NCBI GenBank assembly: GCA_945285915.1 | Contig: CALYQL010000001.1 | Span: forward strand, 90,923 to 154,922 | DNA: 64,000 bases | Reading direction: 5' to 3' | Source of the DNA: an uncultured Bartonella sp. | GTDB taxonomy: Bacteria > Pseudomonadota > Alphaproteobacteria > Rhizobiales > Rhizobiaceae | Part shown: positions 25,308 through 35,316 of the stretch, piece by piece | Layout: each line of letters opens with the position of its first letter | Position numbering within the stretch: position 1 is the stretch's first letter | The notes under the pieces: generated by a model | Database searches by the model: none | What the model saw: only the letters and a program-made list of their open reading frames with translations | Told to the model about the DNA's origin: nothing | Program-made: the position numbers and the translations under genes

Positions 25308-28300
25308 ATGAGTCATCTACTCGACCGCCTGAATTTTTTGGCACGAAAAAAAGAACCATTTTCTCACGGACATGGTGTGACAACCAACGAAGACCGGTCA
25401 TGGGAAGATTCATATCGCAAGCGTTGGCAGTACGACAAAATCGTACGGTCAACCCATGGGGTCAATTGCACGGGGTCGTGCTCGTGGAAAATTTATGTGA
25501 AGGGTGGCATTGTCACCTGGGAAACACAACAGACAGATTATCCACGCACACGCCCTGATCTTCCAAATCATGAACCTCGCGGTTGCCCCCGTGGTGCAAG
25601 TTACAGTTGGTATATGTATTCTGCCAATCGGGTAAAATATCCGCTCATTCGCTCACGCCTCATTAAGTTGTGGCGCAAGGAACGTGTTTTAAAAACACCT
25701 ATTGGGGCATGGGCTGCTATCCAAGAAAACCCAGAAAAGCGTGCCGAATACCAACGTGTTCGTGGGCTTGGTGGCTTTGTCCGTGCATCATGGGACGAGG
25801 TCAATGAAATCATTGCCGCAGCCAATGCCTATACAATTAAAAAGTATGGTCCGGATCGCGTCATTGGTTTTTCGCCAATTCCTGCGATGTCGATGGTGTC
25901 TTACGCTGCGGGTTCGCGCTATTTGTCGCTGCTTGGCGGCGTTTGCATGTCATTTTATGATTGGTATTGCGATTTGCCACCTGCATCACCAATGACATGG
26001 GGCGAACAAACCGATGTGCCAGAATCGGCCGATTGGTATAATGCTGGTTTCCTTATGTTATGGGGTTCTAACGTTCCTCAAACACGTACACCTGACGCAC
26101 ACTTCTATTCTGAAGTGCGTTATAAAGGAACAAAATCTGTTGTTGTTTCGCCCGATTACTCTGAAGCAAGCAAATTTGCTGATCTATGGCTTCATCCAAA
26201 ACAAGGCACCGATGCTGCTTTGGCTATGGCAATGGGGCATGTCATTCTGCGCGAATTCCATTTGGAACGTCAGGCAGAATATTTTGAAGATTATTGCCAG
26301 CGTTATACCGACATGCCAATGTTGGTCAAACTTGTTGGTAAAAATGGCCATTATATTCCTGATCGTTTAATGCGCGCATCGGATTTCGCCGGCAATCTGG
26401 GTGAAGATAATAATCCAGAATGGAAGACCGTCGCGGTTGATGCCAAGACAGGCGAATATGTTGTACCTGTAGGTTCTTCAGGCTTCCGTTGGGGCGAAAA
26501 AGGGAAATGGAACCTTGAATCGAAAGATGGCAAGGGACGTGATGTGACCCTTGAAATGAGCTTTATGCTTGAAGGTGAACATGACACTGTAGCCGATGTC
26601 GATTTCCCTTATTTTGCTAATCGTGAACATAGCTACTTTGATGGGACAGACCATGAAAGCATTTTAACGCGCAAGGTTCCTGCCCGTAAGTTAAAACTTC
26701 CTGAAGGTGAAGTTGTTGTTGCCACGGTATTTGATCTTTTTGTTGCAAATTATGGTCTTGAACGTGGCTTTAAAGACGAAAATTGTGCATCATCCTATGA
26801 TGACGATATTCCTTACACACCAGCATGGGCGGAGAAGGTAACGGGCGTTTCACGCGACAAGATTATTACTGTTGCCCGTGAATTTGCGCGTAATGCCGAA
26901 ATCACAAAAGGTCGTTCCATGGTCATTCTTGGTGCCGGTCTTAACCACTGGTACCATATGGATATGAACTACCGCGGCATTATCAATATGTTGGTCATGT
27001 GTGGCTGTATCGGACAATCGGGTGGTGGCTGGAGCCACTATGTCGGACAAGAAAAATTGCGTCCGCAAACTGGTTGGGCACCTTTGGCTTTCGCATTGGA
27101 TTGGTCAAGACCGCCGCGTCATATGAACTCGACATCATTCTTCTATGCCCATACCGATCAGTGGCGCTATGAAACTGTAAAAATCAATGAATTGCTATCT
27201 CCAACAGCCCCAGAAGGACCGTGGGATGGAGCATTGATTGATTACAATATCCGTGCGGAACGGATGGGCTGGTTGCCCTCTGCCCCACAATTGAAGACCA
27301 ACCCACTTGATATTGCCAAACAGGCTGAAAAAGCTGGCAAGGATGCAAAGGATTATGTTGTTGAAGGTCTAAAATCTGGAACCTTGACGATGTCCTGCGA
27401 AGATCCAGACGATCCAATAAACTGGCCACGCAATATGTTTGTATGGCGGTCAAATATTCTTGGTTCTTCAGGAAAAGGGCATGAATATTTCCTCAAACAT
27501 CTGCTTGGTACGGCAAATGGCGTACTGGGGAAAGATTTGGGTGAGCAAGGACGCACAGAAGCGAAAGAGGCCGTTTGGCACGATGAGGCGCCGGAAGGCA
27601 AGCTTGATTTGTTGGTAACACTAGACTTCCGTATGTCGACGACCTGTGTTTATTCGGATATCGTTTTGCCGACCGCAACGTGGTATGAGAAAAATGATCT
27701 TAACACGTCGGATATGCATCCATTTATCCACCCACTATCAAGTGCTGTCGACCCTTCTTGGGAAGCAAAATGCGATTGGGATATTTTCAAAGGCATTGCT
27801 AAAAAGTTCTCTGAAATTGCACCTGAAGTATTGGGTGTTGAACAGGATGTTGTGCTTTCACCAAGCCAGCATGATACTGCCGGCGAACTTGGTCAAGCAA
27901 TGGATGTAAAAGACTGGAAGAAAGGCGAAATCGAGCCAATCCCTGGCAAGACGATGCCTTCTATCGCCGTTGTCGAGCGTGATTATCCAAACATTTACAA
28001 GCGCTTTACAGCACTTGGCCCATTGATGAAGAAAGTTGGCAATGGTGGCAAGGGTATTGCTTGGAAAACCGAACACGAAGTTGATTTGGTTGGCCGCATA
28101 AACGGTATTGTAGAAGATGAAGGCGTAACAAAAGGTATGCCAAGCATTAGCAGCGACATTGATGCAACAGAAGTTATCTTAACACTTGCTCCGGAAACAA
28201 ACGGGGAAGTTGCGGTTAAAGCTTGGGCTGCATTGGGTGAACATACTGGTCGTGACCATACGCACCTTGCATTACCAAAAGAAGACGAGAAAATCCGTTA

Positions 28301-29054
28301 TCGTGATATTGTTGCACAACCACGGAAAATTATCTCGTCCCCAACATGGTCTGGTCTAGAATCTGAACATGTTTGCTATAATGCCGGTTACACGAATGTC
28401 CACGAACTTATTCCGTGGCGTACAATTACCGGTCGCCAGCAACTATACCAAGATCACTTATGGATGCGTGCATTTGGTGAGGGTTTCTGTGTTTATCGTC
28501 CACCTATCGACACGAAAACGATTAATCCAGCAATTGAGGCGAAAGCCGGTGACACACCGCATCTGGTTTTGAACTTTATTACGCCACACCAAAAATGGGG
28601 CATCCACTCCACCTATTCAGATAACCTGCTTATGTTGACATTAAACAGAGGTGGTCCTGTTGTCTGGATTTCTGAAAATGATGCCAAAAAGGCTGGTATT
28701 GTCGATAATGACTGGGTTGAAGCCTACAATGTCAATGGCTCGCTTGTTGCTCGTGTTATCGTTTCCCAACGCATGAAAGATGGAACGGTCTTCATGTATC
28801 ATGCTCAGGAAAAGATCGTGAATGTTCCGGGATCTCCATTAACTGGACAACGCGGGGGAATTCACAATTCGGTCACGCGCGTTATCACAAAACCAACCCA
28901 CATGATTGGTGGTTATGTACAGCAATCTTATGGTTTTAACTACTACGGCACTGTCGGCGCCAATCGTGATGAGTTTGTGGTTGTTCGCAAACTTGAACAC
29001 GTTGATTGGATGGATGGAGAAGCCGATTCAGCATTGAAGGAGGCCGCAGAATGA
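25308..29054 (+). CDS. narG: Respiratory nitrate reductase alpha subunit
   Basis: 1248 residues, full length. NarG is the molybdenum (bis-MGD) subunit that reduces nitrate to nitrite at the cytoplasmic face. The N-terminal FS0 cluster ligands are seen as H50-x3-C54-x3-C58-x34-C93, and the Mo-ligand aspartate region as YDWYCDLPPASP. The C-terminal domain carries HQKWGIHSTYSDN and the nucleotide-binding IGGYVQQSYGFNYYG. No Tat twin-arginine signal is needed; NarG has only a remnant. The ATG has a strong AAGGAG. The end overlaps narH as ATGA. Confidence 0.97.
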   Translation: MSHLLDRLNFLARKKEPFSHGHGVTTNEDRSWEDSYRKRWQYDKIVRSTHGVNCTGSCSWKIYVKGGIVTWETQQTDYPRTRPDLPNHEPRGCPRGASYSWYMYSANRVKYPLIRSRLIKLWRKERVLKTPIGAWAAIQENPEKRAEYQRVRGLGGFVRASWDEVNEIIAAANAYTIKKYGPDRVIGFSPIPAMSMVSYAAGSRYLSLLGGVCMSFYDWYCDLPPASPMTWGEQTDVPESADWYNAGFLMLWGSNVPQTRTPDAHFYSEVRYKGTKSVVVSPDYSEASKFADLWLHPKQGTDAALAMAMGHVILREFHLERQAEYFEDYCQRYTDMPMLVKLVGKNGHYIPDRLMRASDFAGNLGEDNNPEWKTVAVDAKTGEYVVPVGSSGFRWGEKGKWNLESKDGKGRDVTLEMSFMLEGEHDTVADVDFPYFANREHSYFDGTDHESILTRKVPARKLKLPEGEVVVATVFDLFVANYGLERGFKDENCASSYDDDIPYTPAWAEKVTGVSRDKIITVAREFARNAEITKGRSMVILGAGLNHWYHMDMNYRGIINMLVMCGCIGQSGGGWSHYVGQEKLRPQTGWAPLAFALDWSRPPRHMNSTSFFYAHTDQWRYETVKINELLSPTAPEGPWDGALIDYNIRAERMGWLPSAPQLKTNPLDIAKQAEKAGKDAKDYVVEGLKSGTLTMSCEDPDDPINWPRNMFVWRSNILGSSGKGHEYFLKHLLGTANGVLGKDLGEQGRTEAKEAVWHDEAPEGKLDLLVTLDFRMSTTCVYSDIVLPTATWYEKNDLNTSDMHPFIHPLSSAVDPSWEAKCDWDIFKGIAKKFSEIAPEVLGVEQDVVLSPSQHDTAGELGQAMDVKDWKKGEIEPIPGKTMPSIAVVERDYPNIYKRFTALGPLMKKVGNGGKGIAWKTEHEVDLVGRINGIVEDEGVTKGMPSISSDIDATEVILTLAPETNGEVAVKAWAALGEHTGRDHTHLALPKEDEKIRYRDIVAQPRKIISSPTWSGLESEHVCYNAGYTNVHELIPWRTITGRQQLYQDHLWMRAFGEGFCVYRPPIDTKTINPAIEAKAGDTPHLVLNFITPHQKWGIHSTYSDNLLMLTLNRGGPVVWISENDAKKAGIVDNDWVEAYNVNGSLVARVIVSQRMKDGTVFMYHAQEKIVNVPGSPLTGQRGGIHNSVTRVITKPTHMIGGYVQQSYGFNYYGTVGANRDEFVVVRKLEHVDWMDGEADSALKEAAE

Positions 29055-30589
29055 AAGTCCGCGCTCAAATAGGTATGGTGTTAAATCTCGATAAGTGCAT
29101 CGGGTGTCACACGTGTTCCATTACCTGTAAAAATGTTTGGACAAACCGCGAAGGCGTTGAATATGCTTGGTTCAATAATGTTGAAACAAAGCCGGGCATT
29201 GGTTTTCCTAAGGATTGGGAAAACCAGAAACGCTGGAATGGTGGTTGGGTAAGAAAATCGAACGGCAAAATACGCCCCCGTATGGGAGCTAAATGGCGCG
29301 TATTGTCAAAAATATTCGCCAATCCCGATTTGCCGGAAATTGATGATTATTATGAACCATTTGACTTTGATTACGAACATTTGCAAACGGCAAAGGAAAG
29401 TAAAACTATGCCGGTTGCCCGCCCTAGATCAAAAATCACTGGGCAACGTATGGAAAAGATCAAATGGGGTCCAAACTGGGAAGATGTGTTAGGCGGCGAA
29501 TTTTCCAAGCGCTCTCAGGATTACAACTTTGCAGGCGTGGAAAAAGAAATCTACGGCGAATTTGAAAATACATTTATGATGTATTTGCCGCGTCTATGCG
29601 AACATTGCCTTAATCCAGCTTGCGTTGCTGCTTGCCCTTCTGGTGCTATCTATAAACGAGAAGATGACGGCATTGTCCTAATCGATCAGGAAAAGTGCCG
29701 TGGCTGGCGTATGTGCGTTTCCGGCTGCCCATACAAGAAGATTTATTTCAACTGGTCTTCAGGAAAATCAGAAAAATGTATCTTCTGTTATCCTCGTATT
29801 GAAAGTGGCATGCCAACGGTTTGTTCAGAAACCTGTGTCGGTCGTATCCGCTATCTTGGTGTGATGCTTTATGATGCCGATAAGATTTCTAACGCCGCAT
29901 CAACAACAAATGAGCAGGATCTTTATGAAGAACAATGCAAAATCTTCCTCGATCCGAATGATCCGGCTGTAATTGAACAAGCCCGTAAAGACGGTGTCAG
30001 TGACGAATGGTTGGAGGCGGCACAAAATTCGCCTGTCTATCAAATGGCTATGAAATGGAAAGTGGCATTTCCTCTGCATCCTGAATACCGCACCTTGCCA
30101 ATGGTTTGGTACATTCCACCGCTTTCACCTCTGCAATCTGCTGCGGAAGCCGGTAAATTGGCTATGGATGACTTTATTCCAAATGTCCGTTCATTGCGCA
30201 TTCCGGTTCGCTATCTTGCCAATCTGTTGACAGCTGGCAAAGAGCAACCAATCATTTCTGCATTGGAAAGAATGTTGGCAATGCGTGCTTATATGCGCGC
30301 TAAGTCTGTTGATGGCGAATATCGTCCAGAATATGCAGAGAAAGTTGGTTTAACGCCTGAAATGATCGAACATATGTATCAAGTGATGGCGATTGCAAAC
30401 TATGAAGATCGTTTTGTTATTCCAACAGCCCATCGTGAAATTAGCGAAGATGCATATGATCTTCGTGGTTCGTGTGGCTTCTCATTTGGTAATGGCTGTT
30501 CTGGCGGCACTTCAAAAGCAGATCTGTTTGGTAGCAAACGCAAAAAAGTCGTTGCAACACCAACAGACCTTTTCAAGGAGAGCGCATGA
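29051..30589 (+). CDS. narH: Respiratory nitrate reductase beta subunit
   Basis: 512 residues. NarH carries three [4Fe-4S] and one [3Fe-4S] cluster between NarI haems and NarG. Cysteine groups visible are C16-x2-C19-x2-C22-x3-C26 (KCIGCHTCSITC), CEHCLNPACVAACPSG and KCRGWRMCVSGCPYKK (Trp in place of one Cys, marking the [3Fe-4S] cluster), and KCIFCYPR with SETCVGRIR. Start ATG 29051 overlaps the narG stop; the longer frame from 29006 is inside narG. The narJ start overlaps its stop as ATGA. Confidence 0.97.
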   Translation: MKVRAQIGMVLNLDKCIGCHTCSITCKNVWTNREGVEYAWFNNVETKPGIGFPKDWENQKRWNGGWVRKSNGKIRPRMGAKWRVLSKIFANPDLPEIDDYYEPFDFDYEHLQTAKESKTMPVARPRSKITGQRMEKIKWGPNWEDVLGGEFSKRSQDYNFAGVEKEIYGEFENTFMMYLPRLCEHCLNPACVAACPSGAIYKREDDGIVLIDQEKCRGWRMCVSGCPYKKIYFNWSSGKSEKCIFCYPRIESGMPTVCSETCVGRIRYLGVMLYDADKISNAASTTNEQDLYEEQCKIFLDPNDPAVIEQARKDGVSDEWLEAAQNSPVYQMAMKWKVAFPLHPEYRTLPMVWYIPPLSPLQSAAEAGKLAMDDFIPNVRSLRIPVRYLANLLTAGKEQPIISALERMLAMRAYMRAKSVDGEYRPEYAEKVGLTPEMIEHMYQVMAIANYEDRFVIPTAHREISEDAYDLRGSCGFSFGNGCSGGTSKADLFGSKRKKVVATPTDLFKESA

Positions 30590-31287
30590 TGAATTCCGAT
30601 TTAAAAATTATCTCGGTTCTTCTATCCTATCCAACTGAAGAGATACAACAGGCCGGTGGTTTATTACGCACGACATTGGATCAGCTGTCCGATCTCGACA
30701 AGGCACAGATTGATGGTCTTAAAACCTTAATCTCGTCCGTTACTGACCGTGATATATATGACGTACAGGAAGACTATGTCCTGCTTTTTGATCGTACAAG
30801 GTCTTTATCCTTGCACCTCTTTGAGCATGTTTACGGTGAAAACCGTGATCGTGGTCAAGCCATGGTTGATTTAAAAACCATGTATGAAGAAGCCGGTTTT
30901 GAAATCGATGTTCACGATCTTCCAGACTATTTACCAATGTTTCTGGAATTTTTGTCAACACGTTCCAACGAGGAAGCAAAACATTTGCTTGGTGAAACCT
31001 TGCATATCATTTCTGCAATCCGGCAAAGATTGCAGAAGCGCGGTTCACCTTATGCCGCAGCGTTTACAGCCATTGAACAACTGGCCGGCGTAACGGCCGA
31101 TGAAGCTCTGGTTGCTGAAATTGTCGCCCGCAAAGAAGACGATCCAAACGATTTGGTCGCTTTAGATCGTATTTGGGAAGAAGAAGCCATCACATTTGGC
31201 GCCAATCAGGGTGATAATGATTGTGGGCCAGATCGCTTGCAACGACGCATTCGTGCTTCACACCGTGACGCATCAGCACAGATTTGA
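30586..31287 (+). CDS. narJ: Nitrate reductase assembly chaperone NarJ
   Basis: 233 residues, all-helical TorD/NarJ family. NarJ binds apo-NarG and helps insert the molybdenum cofactor and attach NarGH to NarI. Family features: an early ISVLLSYPTEEI, the LFEHVYGENRDRGQAMVDL block near residue 80 and LPDYLPMFLEFLS. The start overlaps narH (ATGA). Its end is 11 bases before narI, and GAGGA near its end serves narI translation. Confidence 0.95.
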   Translation: MMNSDLKIISVLLSYPTEEIQQAGGLLRTTLDQLSDLDKAQIDGLKTLISSVTDRDIYDVQEDYVLLFDRTRSLSLHLFEHVYGENRDRGQAMVDLKTMYEEAGFEIDVHDLPDYLPMFLEFLSTRSNEEAKHLLGETLHIISAIRQRLQKRGSPYAAAFTAIEQLAGVTADEALVAEIVARKEDDPNDLVALDRIWEEEAITFGANQGDNDCGPDRLQRRIRASHRDASAQI

Positions 31288-31298
31288 GGACACGACCA

Positions 31299-32021
31299 AT
31301 GACTCATTTTTTTAATACACTTTTCTTCGGGGTTTATCCTTATATCGCTTTAACGGTATTGGCATTAGGGTCTATTATTCGTTATGATCGCGAGCCATAT
31401 TCGTGGCGTGCTGGCTCTAGTCAGCTATTACGCAGGCGGCAATTAATGTGGGGATCCGTTCTATTCCATATGGGCGTATTGTTCATATTTCTAGGACACC
31501 TTGTTGGTTTGCTTACGCCAATTGCTTTCTGGGATGCTTTAGGTATTAGCCACACATTCAAGCAAATTGTTGCAATAACCGCAGGTGGTATCGCTGGCGT
31601 TATGGGCATTATTGGTGCAACCCTGCTTGCCCATCGCCGGCTTTGTGACCCACGTGTGCGCGCATCATCCAGTACTGCTGACACGATGATCATACTCATG
31701 TTATGGGCGCAATTGTTCTTGGGCTTGTCAACTATACCTGTCTCAATGCAACATCTGGATGGTCATGAAATGGTCAAATTAATGGATTGGGCACAGGGAA
31801 TCTTTACATTCAATCTGGCTGCATCCAGTTACGTTGAAGATGTCGCTCCGGTTTTCAAACTTCATCTCTTCCTTGGACTTACGATTTTATTCGTTTTCCC
31901 ATTTACGCGGTTGGTGCATATGTTAAGCGCACCTATTCGTTATATTTGGCGTCCGGGATATCAGGTTGTCCGGAAAAAAGAACCGATGCCTATTCGTGTA
32001 CGCCGCCAAACTGCAGAGTAA
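31299..32021 (+). CDS. narI: Respiratory nitrate reductase gamma subunit
   Basis: 240 residues, five membrane helices. NarI takes electrons from quinol through two b-type haems. Likely haem ligands: the histidines of FHMGVLFIFLGHLVGL in helix II, and those of FKLHLFLG and TRLVHMLS in helix V. Start ATG 31299 with GAGGA at eight bases is preferred over the frame opening at 31284. It ends six bases before the ppiC-type gene. Confidence 0.96.
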   Translation: MTHFFNTLFFGVYPYIALTVLALGSIIRYDREPYSWRAGSSQLLRRRQLMWGSVLFHMGVLFIFLGHLVGLLTPIAFWDALGISHTFKQIVAITAGGIAGVMGIIGATLLAHRRLCDPRVRASSSTADTMIILMLWAQLFLGLSTIPVSMQHLDGHEMVKLMDWAQGIFTFNLAASSYVEDVAPVFKLHLFLGLTILFVFPFTRLVHMLSAPIRYIWRPGYQVVRKKEPMPIRVRRQTAE

Positions 32022-32027
32022 TATGCG

Positions 32028-32933
32028 ATGACAACAACAATCAAGGTGTCGCGTGGGGGCACCTCTGCCCATGCACATTCCAATGAAAAACAGCCCTATA
32101 GCACAAAGCAGGAAATCGACACGACAATTCCGCCAAAAGCTAAACCTGTTTTCAATGAAGTCAGTGTTAATGGCGTTGTAATAGCAGAATCAGATATTCT
32201 TCAGGAAGCGCAGAATCATCCGGCGAAAAATCCGGGTGATGCGCTTCTGCAAGCAGCTAGAGCCCTTGTTGTGCGCGAATTATTGTGGCAAGAGGCCAAA
32301 AATAAAGGTCTTGTTCCAGAAGAAGACGTTGCGGGACAAACACAACTTGATGCCGCTATAGCCAATCTACTTGATCAAGAAGTCAATACACCTGAAGCCA
32401 GGGAAGAAGATTGCCGTAGACTTTATGATCGTGATCCTTCCCGCTTTTCAACAGATACCATATGGGAAGTGCGGCACATTCTTTTGGCCGCTAACCCAGA
32501 AGACAAAAAAGCGTATGAAGATGCGCGAATACAGGCAGAAAAAATCTTAAGCCTGTTAAAAGAAAAACCAACTGAATTTGCTGAAATTGCTAAAAATATG
32601 TCGGCCTGCCCTTCGTCCAAAGAGGGGGGAAATCTTGGTCAGATAACGCGTGGTAGTACGGTTCCTGAATTTGAAGATGCCTTAAAAAATGCCCACAGTT
32701 CCGGCTTATTGGCACAGCCAGTTGCCACACGTTATGGCTATCATATTATTGATATCTCCCATATCATTCCAGGTGAGACCCTTCCCTTCGAAATGGTACA
32801 CGAAAAAATTGCCGCGTGGCTTGAAGCGTCAAGCTGGTCGAAAGCTGTTCAACAATATATCGCAATCTTAGCTGGCAAATCCCATATTACTGGTGTAGAA
32901 GTAAAACCTAATGAAGGGCCTCTTGTTCAGTAA
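32028..32933 (+). CDS. Parvulin-type peptidyl-prolyl isomerase of the nar operon
   Basis: 301 residues. Residues about 120-245 form a parvulin (PpiC/SurA) domain with WEVRHILLAANPED, FAEIAKNMSACPSSKEGG, LGQITRGSTVPEFE and TRYGYHIIDI. The N-terminal part (about 40-110) looks like a SurA/NifM-like helical chaperone region. No signal peptide is seen, so it acts in the cytoplasm, presumably on nitrate reductase folding. A parvulin gene in this place (PA3871) also follows narI in Pseudomonas aeruginosa. GTTCAGTAAGGAG at its end provides the moaA ribosome-binding site. Confidence 0.9.
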   Translation: MTTTIKVSRGGTSAHAHSNEKQPYSTKQEIDTTIPPKAKPVFNEVSVNGVVIAESDILQEAQNHPAKNPGDALLQAARALVVRELLWQEAKNKGLVPEEDVAGQTQLDAAIANLLDQEVNTPEAREEDCRRLYDRDPSRFSTDTIWEVRHILLAANPEDKKAYEDARIQAEKILSLLKEKPTEFAEIAKNMSACPSSKEGGNLGQITRGSTVPEFEDALKNAHSSGLLAQPVATRYGYHIIDISHIIPGETLPFEMVHEKIAAWLEASSWSKAVQQYIAILAGKSHITGVEVKPNEGPLVQ

Positions 32934-32945
32934 GGAGTGTCAAGC

Positions 32946-33953
32946 GTGGAAAAAACACCAGACCCCAAATTGATTGATCCGTTCGGAAGAACGATTAATT
33001 ATCTGCGTTTGTCTGTAACAGATCGTTGTGACTTGCGCTGTGTTTATTGCATGGCGGAAGATATGGTGTTTTTACCCAAAAAAGAGCTTTTAACCATTGA
33101 AGAGCTTTATCGCATTTGTGACTGCACGATTGGGCTTGGTGTCAATAAAATTCGCCTAACCGGTGGGGAACCTCTGGTAAGACGGAATATAATGGTTCTC
33201 TTTGAAATGCTGACGCGCCATCTTGGTGCTGGCCTTAATGAAATAACATTGACCACCAATGGAACCTTGCTTTCCCGTTATGCCAAGGCATTGGTTGATA
33301 ATGGTGTCAAGCGAATCAATGTTTCTTTGGATACATTAGATCCAGTCAGATATGAACAACTAACACGGCGTGGCGATATCAGTCGTGTTTTATCTGGTTT
33401 GGACGCCGCTCAAGAAGCCGGTTTGAAAGTCAAATTAAATGCTGTTGCTATGCGTGGTGGTTTTCTAATTGAAGTGGACGATCTTATCCGTTTTGCACAT
33501 GGTCGACAGATGGATCTGACATTCATTGAAGAAATGCCTATGGGGTACACTGGGCATGACCGTTATGAAACTTTTCTATCACTTCGCAGCTTGCGAGAAA
33601 GTCTTGAACAGCGTTGGACACTTACGCCAGACACCCACTGTTCTGGTGGCCCTGCCCGTTATGTAACTGTCGAGGAAACCGGTGGAAGACTCGGGTTTAT
33701 TACCCCACTTTCATGTGATTTTTGTGCATCTTGCAACCGCATTCGTGTTGGCTCAACTGGTAAGCTTTACCCATGCATGGGACAATCTGGCATGGTCGAG
33801 CTAAGAGAGGCAATGAGAACTTCAGAAAGTGATGAAGTTTTAAGAGCGCTTATTCTAAAAGCAATTGAACAAAAGCCTAAAGGCCATGAATTTGCTATCG
33901 AGAAAAATGGCGTCTGCGGTTTGAGTCGTCATATGTCTGAATTAGGCGGCTAA
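32946..33953 (+). CDS. moaA: GTP 3',8-cyclase MoaA (molybdenum cofactor synthesis)
   Basis: 335 residues. MoaA is a radical-SAM enzyme that converts GTP in the first step of molybdopterin synthesis. N-terminal cluster C-x3-C-x2-C is in DRCDLRCVYCMAE, and the C-terminal cluster in CDFCASCNRIRVG. GGEPLVR and LTTNGTLL are further family motifs. The last residues (GVCGLSRHMSELGG) keep the functional C-terminus, ending in GG. I chose GTG 32946, eight bases after AAGGAG; the GTG at 32937 overlaps that site. Being last in the nar operon, it boosts cofactor supply when nitrate reductase is made. Confidence 0.95.
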   Translation: MEKTPDPKLIDPFGRTINYLRLSVTDRCDLRCVYCMAEDMVFLPKKELLTIEELYRICDCTIGLGVNKIRLTGGEPLVRRNIMVLFEMLTRHLGAGLNEITLTTNGTLLSRYAKALVDNGVKRINVSLDTLDPVRYEQLTRRGDISRVLSGLDAAQEAGLKVKLNAVAMRGGFLIEVDDLIRFAHGRQMDLTFIEEMPMGYTGHDRYETFLSLRSLRESLEQRWTLTPDTHCSGGPARYVTVEETGGRLGFITPLSCDFCASCNRIRVGSTGKLYPCMGQSGMVELREAMRTSESDEVLRALILKAIEQKPKGHEFAIEKNGVCGLSRHMSELGG

Positions 33954-34371
33954 TTGTCATTTACTGTTGTTGATGCCGATATTTCTGGTCAATTGATAAT
34001 TTATCAATGCGATATTCTACGCAATATCAAGTCGTAGGATACTGGCTAATCTATACGATACAGCTTGTCTATAAGATATGGCTTGCTATTCAGATTTTGA
34101 TCCATGTTTTTTGTTACACAATATTCTGTAACAAAATTCTGAAATACAATCCTGAAACGCATTCGTTATTCTAAAACGAATTGCTTGACCGCTTCATAGT
34201 CAGTTCACATGTCCTTTTCTCGTTATTTTTGTAAAAAATAACGAATTTCGGACATCTTTTTCAATCGTCTAACATCACTTTCCTTCTTCAGACAGATTTT
34301 TCCAGCATTGTTTTCAATTGTTTTGCCATCGTTGCTGTCGATTGTGCCTAATTATAAAGACTTGCTCAACA
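33954..34371. other. Intergenic region with several inverted repeats
   Basis: About 420 bases between convergent moaA and the hydroxyacid dehydrogenase. Palindromes include ATTGATAATTTATCAAT (33992-34008), GATATT...AATATC (34011-34028) and a larger hairpin at 34209-34255. That one has a 10-bp inner stem CGTTATTTTT/AAAAATAACG and a 6-bp outer stem ATGTCC/GGACAT. They may end transcription from either side; none has the classic GC stem plus U-run. No gene is seen. Confidence 0.5.
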
Positions 34372-35316
34372 TTATAAAACTTCACTCAACAATGTTTTTC
34401 CGGCAAAAAAGGCCTCAATGTTATCGACAACGAGTTGAGACATCTTATCGCGTGTTTCAATTGTACCACTGCCGTGATGTGGATAAAGCACGACATTTTC
34501 AAGATCGGAAAAATTTGGATTAATATTCGGTTCGTTCAAAAATACATCTAATCCTGCACTGGCAAGCATACCATGTTGCAAGGCATCAATGAGTGCTGTT
34601 TCATCAACCACAGTGCCGCGAGAAATATTGATGAGCGAACCGTGCTTACCCAAAGCAGTAATAACCTCTTTTGAAATGAGCTTTTCTGTTTCCTTACCAC
34701 CCGTGACGGCAACAACCAGTATATCTGCCCATTCTGCCAGCTCCGTGAGTGACGAAAAGAACCGGTAGGAAACATCGCCTTTTTGGTTGCGACCATAATA
34801 ACCGATTTCAAGACCACAGCTTTCGTAACGTTTTGCAATTGCACGGCCAATGCGCCCCAAACCAACAACACCAGCGCGTTTGCCTGCTGTCGTATCGGTC
34901 GATGGCATTGAACCTTTCCGTGCCCATTCACCCGATCTAACATAGGCATCACCAATGATAAGTTGTCGCCTAGCGGCAAGCATAAGCATCAAGGCAACAT
35001 CTGCGACATCATCTGTCAAAACATCAGGCGTATTGGTTATATGAATGTTATTTTGTTTCAATTGCTGAATATTCAATTGGTCATAGCCAGCGGTTGCACA
35101 TGCAACTAATCCCAGATTTGGCATTTTTTTTATGAAATATTGGTCAAAAACAATATTGCCCGTGGTTATAACAACACGACAATCTTGCGCATTTTTATCA
35201 ACAAAATCATTGAGATTTTCAGCCAAGTCACCACGCAATAAATGATAATGCCTATTTAGATACTCCATTTGGGCTTCACCCAATGGGCTAAAAACCATGA
35301 TGTCTGGCTTAGTCAT
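34372..35316 (-). CDS. D-isomer-specific 2-hydroxyacid dehydrogenase
   Basis: 314 residues. NAD(P)-dependent cytoplasmic enzyme that interconverts a 2-keto acid and a D-2-hydroxy acid, most likely glyoxylate/hydroxypyruvate type. The nucleotide-binding GVVGLGRIGRAIA is at about 149-161. Catalytic residues fit the family: Arg in NISRGTVVDE, Glu in DVFLNEP and His in YPHHGSGT. Strong ribosome-binding site GGGGAGGA. The substrate is not certain. It is a lone gene, convergent with moaA. Confidence 0.87.
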   Translation of the reverse strand: MTKPDIMVFSPLGEAQMEYLNRHYHLLRGDLAENLNDFVDKNAQDCRVVITTGNIVFDQYFIKKMPNLGLVACATAGYDQLNIQQLKQNNIHITNTPDVLTDDVADVALMLMLAARRQLIIGDAYVRSGEWARKGSMPSTDTTAGKRAGVVGLGRIGRAIAKRYESCGLEIGYYGRNQKGDVSYRFFSSLTELAEWADILVVAVTGGKETEKLISKEVITALGKHGSLINISRGTVVDETALIDALQHGMLASAGLDVFLNEPNINPNFSDLENVVLYPHHGSGTIETRDKMSQLVVDNIEAFFAGKTLLSEVL

